The notes beneath the pieces are model-generated. The model was not told the DNA's origin. It searched no databases and saw only the letters and a program-made list of their open reading frames with translations. From contig DAIEQT010000290.1 in NCBI GenBank assembly GCA_027347545.1, forward strand, positions 1 to 5,349: a DNA stretch of 5,349 nucleotides, in the 5' to 3' direction. The DNA is from Ignavibacteria bacterium. GTDB lineage: Bacteria > Bacteroidota > Ignavibacteria > Ignavibacteriales > Melioribacteraceae. The translations under genes were made by a program, and so were the position numbers. This document shows, piece after piece, positions 1 to 5,349 of the stretch. Numbering within the stretch: the stretch's first letter is position 1; each line of letters starts with the position of its first letter.

Positions 1-417
1 AACCGGTTGAATCCAATCATGCTTATCTTCAACCTGAGCAACAAATTCTTCATAAAAGTTTTGCGGTATTCCCGGCTGATCTACAAAATGAAAAAGCACC
101 CAATCGGAATTTTGCATCGAAGCAAGCCCGACTTGAACTGAAGAAAACATTCCGTCTTTGTAATCGGGATTGAACACACACTTAACCCTCGAATCCAGTT
201 CGTTGTTTTCTGATTGAAAGTTATTCCGAATTTCCTCCTCAACATCAAAGTTTCGGTATCCGGTAACAACTGTAACTTCATGGCAAACCGAAAGCAGTTT
301 TTCAACAATATGCGAAACGAAAGTTTTGTTGTTTAATTTAATAAGGGGCTTGAATTTCCCCATTCTGCCGGAATATCCGGCGGAAATTAGCAGCGCGTTA
401 ATTATGAGCTTAGGCAT
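1..417 (-). CDS. mocA: MocA-type molybdenum cofactor cytidylyltransferase (3' part lies beyond the window)
   Basis: This gene is partial: 139 codons are visible, starting at an ATG (417-415) and running off the left edge without a stop. The protein opens MPKLIINALLISAG and carries the nucleotidyltransferase signature AGYSGRMGKFKPL at residues 13-25, the nucleotide-binding loop of the MobA/MocA family, with Lys23 as the expected conserved lysine. NPDYKDGMFSSV (83-94) and FVDQP (111-115, with probable metal-binding Asp113) are also typical of the MocA branch. Family members are near 190-200 residues, so about two thirds is seen. MocA transfers CMP from CTP to molybdopterin, making the cofactor used by xanthine-dehydrogenase-family hydroxylases in the cytoplasm. 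The start lies only 2 nt past the stop of the PLP-enzyme gene, so co-translation is likely; a weak AAGGAA (437-432) sits 14 nt upstream. A catabolic-operon MocA suggests a molybdenum hydroxylase nearby (inference). Another sugar- or GTP-type nucleotidyltransferase is less likely. Confidence 0.88.
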   Translation of the reverse strand, partial: MPKLIINALLISAGYSGRMGKFKPLIKLNNKTFVSHIVEKLLSVCHEVTVVTGYRNFDVEEEIRNNFQSENNELDSRVKCVFNPDYKDGMFSSVQVGLASMQNSDWVLFHFVDQPGIPQNFYEEFVAQVEDKHDWIQPV

Positions 418-419
418 GG

Positions 420-1694
420 CTAGAGATATTTTTCCTTGATTTGTTCAGGAGTAAGGACAATAATTTTTTCATTCCATTTTAATAATGACGAAACATCCTT
501 CAAACCGTTTCCGGTGAAAAGTAAAAGTGCTGTTTCGTTTTGTAATTTTTCTTGTTCAGCAAATTTTTTATATGCCGCAAAAGAAGCTGAGCTTGAGGGC
601 TCGAGCAAAATTCCAAATTCTCTTGCCGATTCTTTTTGAGCCGCAATTATTTCTTTATCGCTTACAACAATTACTTTGCCGTGTGTTTGTTGAATCGCTT
701 TGGCGCCCAAAAATAATGCGCGCGGTGCTCCAGAACAAATTGAATCTGCAATACTGACGGCTGATTCATATTCAAATTTATTTTTTGTTATGTAACGTGC
801 AAATGCATTGCTGCCTTCCGCCTGAGCAGCAATTAGTTTCGGTAATTCTTCAATCCAGCCAAGTTTTTGTAATTCCCAAAATCCTTTGTACAACCCAGAA
901 AGAATAACTCCATCTCCGGTGGGCACAAAAATATAATTTGGCAGTTTACCCTTCAGTGCAATAAAAATGTCATACGCGGCGGATTTTTTTCCTTCAATTG
1001 TTAATGGATTGTAAGCGGTGTTTCTATTGTACCACTTTTTCTGAGAGGAGATTTCTAAGCAAGTATCAAAAGCTAAATCGTAGTCGCCGTCAACTAAAAC
1101 AAGCTCTGCGCCGAATGATTGAATTTGGATGCGCTTAGCTTCCGGAATGTTCTTCGGAACAAAGATGATTGATTTCAAACCAAGTCTAGCACAAATTCCG
1201 GCAAGAGAAGAACCTGCATTTCCGGTTGATGCGGTGGCAATTTTTCCAATTCCTAATTCTAATGCTTTCAGCGCAACCAAGCTTGATGCACGGTCCTTGA
1301 ATGAAAGTGTTGGATTACCGGTATCGTTCAGAACAAAAAATTCTTTCCCTTCGTATTTAAGTTTCTGAAAACAATTTGAAGGAAGAGAAATCTTTTCAAG
1401 TTCGTTTTGCAATGAGGCTAACTTTGCAGAATCAAGCGGCCAGAGAAAATCATATTGCCAGAATCTTCCAAGCTCGTAATTGAAAAAACTTTCCTTGCTA
1501 ATTTTTGATTTGATTGACTCATAATCGTATTCAATCAAAAGAATTCCTTTTAACGGTTGGTTCTTTTCAACCTTTCCGCAAGTTGGACAAAGATAAACGA
1601 GATTCTTTTCAATCTCATCTTTACCGTAAGTCTTTCCGCAATCAAAACATTTGTAAATGTAATCGTTCATATTATTGCCGTGCGCAGCACTCAC
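420..1694 (-). CDS. Threonine synthase-like PLP-dependent enzyme with N-terminal zinc ribbon (occupies the place of YgeX)
   Basis: This is a 424-residue fold-type II PLP enzyme. An N-terminal zinc ribbon is formed by Cys16/Cys19 and Cys36/Cys39 (CFDCG and CPTCG). The catalytic core has NDTGNPTLSFKDRAS (123-137) with Schiff-base Lys133, the PLP-phosphate loop ASTGNAGSS (155-163), and VPTGDGVILSG (257-267), all standard for threonine synthase. Length and zinc ribbon match the archaeal-type ThrC group. Threonine synthase converts O-phosphohomoserine to threonine, but no hom or thrB gene is adjacent. In E. coli the neighbour of ygeW and ygeY is ygeX, a diaminopropionate ammonia-lyase of the same fold type, so a catabolic elimination role is a reasonable inference; ordinary threonine synthesis is not excluded. 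The start ATG (1694-1692) overlaps the ygeW stop as ATGA, implying translational coupling. Met9 (1670), two residues before the conserved YIYKCFDCG stretch, is a credible alternative start. The stop is TAG, 2 nt before mocA. Confidence 0.85.
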   Translation of the reverse strand: MSAAHGNNMNDYIYKCFDCGKTYGKDEIEKNLVYLCPTCGKVEKNQPLKGILLIEYDYESIKSKISKESFFNYELGRFWQYDFLWPLDSAKLASLQNELEKISLPSNCFQKLKYEGKEFFVLNDTGNPTLSFKDRASSLVALKALELGIGKIATASTGNAGSSLAGICARLGLKSIIFVPKNIPEAKRIQIQSFGAELVLVDGDYDLAFDTCLEISSQKKWYNRNTAYNPLTIEGKKSAAYDIFIALKGKLPNYIFVPTGDGVILSGLYKGFWELQKLGWIEELPKLIAAQAEGSNAFARYITKNKFEYESAVSIADSICSGAPRALFLGAKAIQQTHGKVIVVSDKEIIAAQKESAREFGILLEPSSSASFAAYKKFAEQEKLQNETALLLFTGNGLKDVSSLLKWNEKIIVLTPEQIKEKYL

Positions 1695-2701
1695 ATTGTC
1701 AATCCCATAATTGCTTTTGCAGTATGCAGACGGTTTTCCGCTTCATCAAAAACAATTGAGATATTTGGGTTATCTAGAATTTCATCAGTTACTTCGTTTC
1801 CGCGGTCTGCCGGAAGCGCGTGCATCAGCTTCACATTTTTATCGGCAAGTTTAATTCTCTTATCGTCACAAATCCATCTCTTATATTTTTCCAGGTTAGC
1901 TTTCATTTCTTTCTTGCAAGCATCTTCATTAGCTAAATATTGTTCTTCCTCATAAAAACCAAAACCGCCCCAATTTTTTGGAATAACAATATGCGCGCCT
2001 TCAAAGGCTTCATCCATATTGTTTGTGAAGCGCAAACTTCCGCCGCCTTCCGCAGCATTCTTCCGAGCTTTCTCAACAATATTTTTACTCAACGGAAATT
2101 CCTTTGGATGCGCTACGGTTACATCAATTCCATAACGAGGAAACAAAAGAATTTGTGTTTGAGGTACGCTCAATGGTTTTGAATGTGTTGTTGCATAAGC
2201 CCAAGAGACAGTAACTTTTAAATTCTTTGTGTTTCTGCCGAGATGTTCAAAGATTGTCATCAAATCTGCAAGTCCTTGGAACGGATGATAAACATCATCT
2301 TGCAAAGACATAACCGGCTTGCGGGAATTTTCAGCGAGCTCATTCAAATATTTATTTCCAACTCCGTAGAAGCAATTGCGGCAAGCTATTCCGTGTCCCA
2401 TTCTGCTAAGAATGATTGCAGTATCTTTTGCAACTTCACCGTGAGTGATTTGCATTTTGTCCGGAGTGAGATCGTGCGCGTGCCCGCCAAGCTGTGTCAT
2501 TCCGGCTTCCATAGAGTTGCGCGTGCGCGTTGACTGCTCAAAGAACATCATGAACAAAGTTTTGTAAGGGAGCCAAAGCGTTGGCTCTTCAGCGTAAAAC
2601 TTTTTCTTCAAATCAAACGCCGTATCAAAAACTATATCGAGTTCTTCTTTTGTCCAGTTGTCTTCCGTAATAAAATGTCTGCCTTTAAATCTTGTTTCCA
2701 T
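1691..2701 (-). CDS. ygeW: YgeW-like carbamoyltransferase (aspartate/ornithine carbamoyltransferase superfamily)
   Basis: The 336-residue protein carries the carbamoyl-phosphate site STRTR (57-61), HGEVAKDTA (87-95), HPFQGLAD (139-146, for the usual HPTQ/HPCQ), and SWAYATTHSKPLSVPQ (166-181). The last is strikingly like SWAYSPSYGKPLSVPQ of E. coli YgeW as I remember it. The C-terminal end, with HALPADRGNEVTDE (294-307) and FDEAENRLH (318-326), is closer to ornithine carbamoyltransferases. At 336 residues it is shorter than E. coli YgeW (about 396). The superfamily moves a carbamoyl group between carbamoyl phosphate and an amine. YgeW's substrate is not settled, and in catabolic clusters the reverse phosphorolysis, feeding carbamate kinase, is plausible (inference). 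The Cys of the HCLP motif, which contacts substrate in ornithine enzymes, is Ala295 here, so ornithine is an unlikely substrate. The ATG start has a good GGAG site (2710-2707) 5 nt upstream. The TGA stop overlaps the next gene. Confidence 0.86.
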   Translation of the reverse strand: METRFKGRHFITEDNWTKEELDIVFDTAFDLKKKFYAEEPTLWLPYKTLFMMFFEQSTRTRNSMEAGMTQLGGHAHDLTPDKMQITHGEVAKDTAIILSRMGHGIACRNCFYGVGNKYLNELAENSRKPVMSLQDDVYHPFQGLADLMTIFEHLGRNTKNLKVTVSWAYATTHSKPLSVPQTQILLFPRYGIDVTVAHPKEFPLSKNIVEKARKNAAEGGGSLRFTNNMDEAFEGAHIVIPKNWGGFGFYEEEQYLANEDACKKEMKANLEKYKRWICDDKRIKLADKNVKLMHALPADRGNEVTDEILDNPNISIVFDEAENRLHTAKAIMGLTM

Positions 2702-2706
2702 AATTT

Positions 2707-2710
2707 CTCC
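2707..2710 (-). promoter_or_regulatory. Ribosome binding site of ygeW
   Basis: Reading the minus strand, GGAG is followed by the 5-nt spacer AAATT and then the ATG at 2701. This is the clearest Shine-Dalgarno site in the window and supports the chosen ygeW start. It follows an A-rich leader (2730-2711) that separates it from the inverted repeat. Confidence 0.6.
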
Positions 2711-2730
2711 GTGTGTTTTATATTTTTTTT

Positions 2731-2816
2731 ACTCTGTGTTTCTTTGTGCATTCTCCCTGCTCTGTGGAATAAAAACTTTCACAGAGAGCCACAGAGGTTA
2801 CACTGAGTTCCACTGT
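2731..2816. repeat. Imperfect inverted repeat of CTCTGTG/CACAGAG heptamers, copy B (ygeY-ygeW gap)
   Basis: The plus strand has CTCTGTG at 2732-2738, CTTTGTG at 2742-2748 and CTCTGTG at 2760-2766. An A-rich loop follows, then the mirrored units CACAGAG at 2780-2786, CACAGAG at 2790-2796 and CACTGAG at 2801-2807. The reverse complement of the right arm aligns with the left arm with a few mismatches and small gaps, so a long imperfect hairpin can form. The element starts a few bases after the ygeY stop and fills most of the 119-nt gap to ygeW. In the direction of transcription it is followed by A-rich sequence rather than a T run, so it does not look like an intrinsic terminator. It is of the same kind as copy A, which points to a dispersed palindromic repeat. 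Confidence 0.75.
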
Positions 2817-2820
2817 AAAA

Positions 2821-4029
2821 TCAAACTCTTTCCACTAATTCAAATGAGAATAACGAATAAAACTTTGTTGCTTTTAAAAGATCATTAAGAACAAGCTCTT
2901 CTTTTGATGAGTGAGAAAGCTCTTCTCTTCCCGGTGCAAAACCAATTGTTGGAATACCAAAATGCCCGGCAGTTGCTACTCCGTTTGTAGAGAAACTCCA
3001 CACACCGCTTTTAGCTTTTCCTATTGCTGCTTTAGATGTTTTCATTGCAGCATCAACAAGAGGATGTTTTTCATCGTAAACCCAAGTTGGAAAATATGCT
3101 TCTTGGCAGAACTTAGTTCCCTTCCAGCTTCTTCCTTCCACATTAGGAATAGAAACTTTCGCATCGCTCTTATGTTTCTTAATTATCTCTTGCAATTCTT
3201 TCACGACGGTTTTTTTATTTTCGCCAATTGTCATTCTTCTATCAAGATGAATCTGGCAGAAATCTGCAACAGAACAAGTTGAAGGAGCCTTAGAAGTAAT
3301 TTGGCTAACAGTAATAGAGCCTTTGCCAAGCGGCTGCTTTGGTTTTAACTTTTTATCAAGTTTTTCAATCTCTGCAAGAATTGGCTGCAATTTATAAATC
3401 GCGTTTATTCCTTTATGATTATGCGCGCCGTGAGCAGATTTTCCCGTTGCTGTAATTTTCAACTCCATTCTGCCGCGCTGTCCGCGGTAAACTTGCAAGT
3501 TGGTTGGCTCGCCAAGCACAACATAATCGGGTTTAATTTTTTCATTCTGAATTATATGGTAAAGCGGATAGCCGTCTGCATCTTCTTCGAGAACGGAACC
3601 AACTACATAAAGTGTAAAAGGAAAGTCATTTCCATAAACTTGTTTCAAAACTTTACCGGCTATCATAAATCCAGCCATTGCTGGCTTTTCATCTACAACT
3701 CCACGCCCATACATTTTGCCATTTACAATTTCGCCGCCAAAAGGTGGATGAGCCCAATTTTCTGTTTCAGTTACTTTCACTGTGTCTATGTGTGCATCAA
3801 ACATAATTTTGATTGGACCGTTTCCGATTTTGCCAATCGCGTTTCCAAATCCATCATGATAAGATTCGTCAAATCCATACTCTTTCATTTTTGCAACGAT
3901 GAATTCAACAATTTCTTTTTCTTCACCGCTATAACTTTTTATTTGTATTAAGCGCTGAATTAATCCGAAGAGATTTTCTTTCTCCGCTTCAACAGTTTTT
4001 AACAGCATTTCTTTTACCGATTTTTCCAT
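2821..4029 (-). CDS. ygeY: YgeY-family M20 metallohydrolase (ArgE/DapE/carboxypeptidase-like)
   Basis: This 402-residue protein has the full M20 di-metal site. It includes FDAHIDTV (77-84) with His80 and Asp82, GRGVVDEK (108-115) with bridging Asp113, VLEEDADG (146-153) with likely catalytic Glu148 and metal ligand Glu149, LGEPT (172-176) with Glu174, and a C-terminal SHSS with His373. The stretch VYRGQRGRMEL (180-190) and WSFSTNG (344-350) are hallmarks of the YgeY subgroup rather than ArgE or DapE. M20 enzymes hydrolyse amide, peptide or ureide bonds in the cytoplasm; the YgeY substrate is not firmly known to me. No signal peptide is evident. The ATG start is preceded by GGTGAG (4037-4032) only 2 nt away, a poor spacing, so initiation may rely on the A-rich leader. 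The stop is TGA. The gene is flanked on both sides by CTCTGTG inverted repeats. All ligands are present, so it should be active. Its place beside ygeW supports a shared nitrogen-compound catabolic role. Confidence 0.9.
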   Translation of the reverse strand: MEKSVKEMLLKTVEAEKENLFGLIQRLIQIKSYSGEEKEIVEFIVAKMKEYGFDESYHDGFGNAIGKIGNGPIKIMFDAHIDTVKVTETENWAHPPFGGEIVNGKMYGRGVVDEKPAMAGFMIAGKVLKQVYGNDFPFTLYVVGSVLEEDADGYPLYHIIQNEKIKPDYVVLGEPTNLQVYRGQRGRMELKITATGKSAHGAHNHKGINAIYKLQPILAEIEKLDKKLKPKQPLGKGSITVSQITSKAPSTCSVADFCQIHLDRRMTIGENKKTVVKELQEIIKKHKSDAKVSIPNVEGRSWKGTKFCQEAYFPTWVYDEKHPLVDAAMKTSKAAIGKAKSGVWSFSTNGVATAGHFGIPTIGFAPGREELSHSSKEELVLNDLLKATKFYSLFSFELVERV

Positions 4030-4051
4030 GGCTCACCATATTTATTTTTTG

Positions 4052-4141
4052 TTTTCTCAGTGATTCTCTGTGCAATCTCTGTGACCTCTGTGAAAGAAGT
4101 ATTACTGAGAACCACAGAGTAATCGCAGAGTGACACAGTGT
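4052..4141. repeat. Imperfect inverted repeat of CTCTGTG/CACAGAG heptamers, copy A (preA-ygeY gap)
   Basis: The plus strand holds CTCTGTG at 4066-4072, 4077-4083 and 4086-4092. After a short spacer come the mirrored units CACAGAG (4113-4119), CGCAGAG (4124-4130) and CACAGTG (4134-4140). The arms match imperfectly over roughly 33 nt, and a second pairing, TTCTCAGT (4054-4061) with ACTGAGAA (4104-4111), is also possible. The element begins directly after the preA stop codon and is followed, in the direction of transcription, by an A-rich stretch (about 4051-4038) before the ygeY start. Absence of a T run argues against an intrinsic terminator. Position and unit sequence match copy B. Confidence 0.75.
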
Positions 4142-5248
4142 TTATTCTTCCTTCATCTCAAGTGCGTGTGTTGGGCAAACTTGCGTACAGATTCCGCAGC
4201 GAACGCAAATATCTTTTTCCAATGTAAGTTTATCTTTAATCTCCAACGCATTATGAACACAAATTTTTACGCACGCGCCGCAGTTATCGCATATATTATA
4301 ATCTACCGTTGGAAGAACTTGCTTTCCATGATACAAGAAATGCTGCACCTTTTCATGCTCGGGTTCAAATATTCCAATCAACGATTCGATGTTAGGATAG
4401 TTGTGCGCGTCCATCCACTTTTCTAAATCCTTTGCAAGTTTTCCGTAAACTCCTTGACCTTTGAGAATTGAGAGTGAGCAGACTTGCACAGCTGACGCGC
4501 CTACCATTAAGTACTTAACAACATCTTCTGCCGTTCGAACGCCGCCAACACCGATGATTGGCTTTTTAGATAATTTATGAATTGACGCAACAAAGTGAAG
4601 ACCGATTGGAAGAATAGCTCTTCCGCTTAGCCAGCCGCGTCCATCTAAACTACCTAAGAATGGTTTGCGGGTTTCGATGTTAAAATCCAAAGCGGGACCA
4701 ACAGAATTTATGGCAACGTAACCATCAACCACATCATCAAGCATTGAAACCGCGAGAGACAAATCTGAAACACCGGGAGAAAACTTCGCAAATACTGGAA
4801 CATCAATATTGTTTTTGAGAGCGACTGCTGTTTTGCGCAAATTGCTTGCGTCTTTATCTATGTAGTGAATTGAAAACTCAACAGCATCAATCAATCCGCT
4901 TCCATTTAATTCTTTGCCAAGCATTTCCAAATCTTTCGGTGAGTAACCTACTGAAGCAATTACCGGCGAGCCAAGCGTTCTTATTCTTTTCAGTTCTTGT
5001 TCAATAAATTCTTTATAACCAACTTCGCTCCAGAGTTCAGCGTTAAGCAAACTGTTGGGATTAAAATTCGAAATGTTTGGAATTGGAACTCGCGCTGGTT
5101 CAACACTGATTGTCTTCACTACCAATCCACCGGCACCACCATCTTGCGCACGTCTCAGCATTTCATAATTTGCGGCAGTTGGTCCCGCAGCAGTAAAAAT
5201 TGGATTGTTAAAGATTATTCCGAGTATGCTAGTTTTTATATCAGCCAT
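4142..5248 (-). CDS. preA: PreA/dihydroorotate dehydrogenase-like FMN barrel protein with C-terminal 2x[4Fe-4S] ferredoxin domain
   Basis: The 368-residue protein combines a dihydroorotate-dehydrogenase-type TIM barrel (about 1-300) with a bacterial ferredoxin domain. Barrel marks are NNPIFTAAGP (14-23), VVKTIS (43-48), FAKFSPG (153-159) with Lys155, GWLSGRAILPI (205-215), and the FMN-phosphate segments GVGGV (233-237) and GASAVQVCS (250-258). The ferredoxin cysteines are 320, 323, 326, 330 and 348, 351, 354, 358, enough for two [4Fe-4S] clusters. PreA with PreT reduces uracil or thymine with NADH in E. coli; no PreT partner is in the window. The loop that normally reads N-x-S-C-P is VEFSIHY (123-129), so the usual catalytic Asn and Cys are absent and the substrate is uncertain. 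A comparable barrel seems to form the N-terminus of YgfK. I chose the ATG at 5248 (MADIKTS); a TTG 14 codons upstream (5290) is in frame, but its extension looks like leader rather than protein. The stop is TAA. Confidence 0.82.
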   Translation of the reverse strand: MADIKTSILGIIFNNPIFTAAGPTAANYEMLRRAQDGGAGGLVVKTISVEPARVPIPNISNFNPNSLLNAELWSEVGYKEFIEQELKRIRTLGSPVIASVGYSPKDLEMLGKELNGSGLIDAVEFSIHYIDKDASNLRKTAVALKNNIDVPVFAKFSPGVSDLSLAVSMLDDVVDGYVAINSVGPALDFNIETRKPFLGSLDGRGWLSGRAILPIGLHFVASIHKLSKKPIIGVGGVRTAEDVVKYLMVGASAVQVCSLSILKGQGVYGKLAKDLEKWMDAHNYPNIESLIGIFEPEHEKVQHFLYHGKQVLPTVDYNICDNCGACVKICVHNALEIKDKLTLEKDICVRCGICTQVCPTHALEMKEE

Positions 5249-5306
5249 GTTATGATTTTCTCTTTCTCTGTTGATCGGATTCTTTTTCAATAACTGAAGT
5301 TACGCA

Positions 5307-5324
5307 CTTTGTGATTTCTTTGTG
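5307..5324. repeat. Partial CTTTGTG repeat, copy C (upstream of preA)
   Basis: Two CTTTGTG units (5307-5313 and 5318-5324) lie 11 nt apart, the same step as the first two units of copy A. They look like one arm of the repeat seen in the two downstream gaps. No mirrored CACAAAG/CACAGAG arm is present before the window ends, so the copy is truncated or its other arm is outside. Confidence 0.5.
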
Positions 5325-5335
5325 TCCCCGCCTGC

Positions 5336-5349
5336 TAAAGTATACTCTA
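5336..5349. repeat. Palindrome around GTATAC cut by the window edge
   Basis: TAAAGTATACTCTA is a 14-nt palindrome with one mismatched pair (5338/5347), centred between 5342 and 5343. It is preceded by GTCCCCGCCTGC (5324-5335), a GC-rich block unlike its surroundings. If the symmetry continues outside the window, the block would be mirrored and form a strong stem. This could be an end of a mobile palindromic element or a terminator of an upstream gene, but only half can be seen. Confidence 0.35.

Larger units (their letters stand above)
5249..5349 (-). other. Leader region upstream of preA
   Basis: About 100 nt are visible upstream of the preA ATG. They contain a purine-rich stretch (AGAGAAAGAGAAAA, about 5269-5256) that may serve as a weak ribosome-binding region, a partial CTTTGTG repeat and a palindrome at the edge. 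I see no promoter that I would call with confidence, so the transcription start may lie beyond the window. Confidence 0.45.

Noticed and set aside
81..308. A 75-residue minus-strand open frame inside the mocA region
   Set aside because: It overlaps the MocA frame, which has clear nucleotidyltransferase motifs; the alternative frame shows no recognisable features.
2731..2816. Intrinsic terminator after ygeY (and likewise at 4052-4141 after preA)
   Set aside because: The stems are imperfect and AT-containing, and on the minus strand they are followed by A-rich rather than T-rich sequence.
3415..3951. A long plus-strand open frame of 178 residues opposite ygeY, and other plus-strand frames
   Set aside because: They are antisense to genes with complete catalytic motifs, and their translations are rich in Phe, Cys and Ser with no domain pattern, as expected of shadows.
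4066..4140. Short CRISPR-like array of spaced heptamers
   Set aside because: Units are only 7 nt, spacers are 2-5 nt, and the units switch orientation half-way, which fits an inverted repeat and not a CRISPR array.
5249..5290. Upstream extension of preA to 5290 (382 residues)
   Set aside because: The codon at 5290 is TTG, not ATG. The added 14 residues are polar and unlike the family N-terminus, while the ATG at 5248 starts right before the conserved barrel strand.
5336..5349. Bacteroidetes-type promoter box (TAnnTTTG-like) upstream of preA on the minus strand
   Set aside because: TACTTTAG fits with one mismatch, but it lies inside the edge palindrome and no -33 element can be seen within the window.

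Overview
The window is AT-rich bacterial DNA carrying five genes, all on the minus strand and read from right to left. In transcription order they are: a PreA/dihydroorotate-dehydrogenase-like FMN and iron-sulfur protein (5248-4142), a YgeY-type M20 metallohydrolase (4029-2821), a YgeW-type carbamoyltransferase (2701-1691), a zinc-ribbon threonine-synthase-like PLP enzyme (1694-420), and the first 139 codons of a MocA-type molybdenum cofactor cytidylyltransferase (417 to beyond position 1). No convincing gene lies on the plus strand and no RNA gene was seen. The host cannot be fixed from the sequence. Low GC, weak Shine-Dalgarno sites with A-rich leaders, and dispersed CTCTGTG-type repeats would suit the Bacteroidetes/Ignavibacteria side of the tree, but this is a low-confidence inference.

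Layout: the three downstream genes are packed tightly, with an ATGA overlap and then a 2-nt gap. The two upstream genes are separated by gaps of about 112-119 nt. Each gap is almost filled by an imperfect inverted repeat built from CTCTGTG/CACAGAG heptamers. A third, partial copy lies upstream of preA, next to a palindrome cut by the window edge. The first two genes are therefore each bracketed by copies of the same repeat.

Biology: the set closely recalls the Escherichia coli ygeW-ygeX-ygeY ... ygfK ... mocA region. Related gene sets in anaerobes have been linked to breakdown of purines and other cyclic ureides. A coherent but inferred scheme is as follows. The PreA-like protein handles redox chemistry on a heterocycle or serves its electron transfer. 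A ring-opening hydantoinase-type enzyme, not in the window, would follow. The M20 hydrolase cleaves an amide or ureide, the carbamoyltransferase handles a carbamoyl group (possibly phosphorolysis to carbamoyl phosphate), and the PLP enzyme removes an amine by elimination. MocA would prepare the cytosine form of the molybdenum cofactor for a xanthine-dehydrogenase-family hydroxylase encoded further downstream. The main departures from the known template are the threonine-synthase-like protein in place of YgeX, an HCLP-to-HALP change in the carbamoyltransferase, and loss of the usual catalytic Asn/Cys loop in the PreA-like protein. Together they suggest a variant pathway with a changed substrate.
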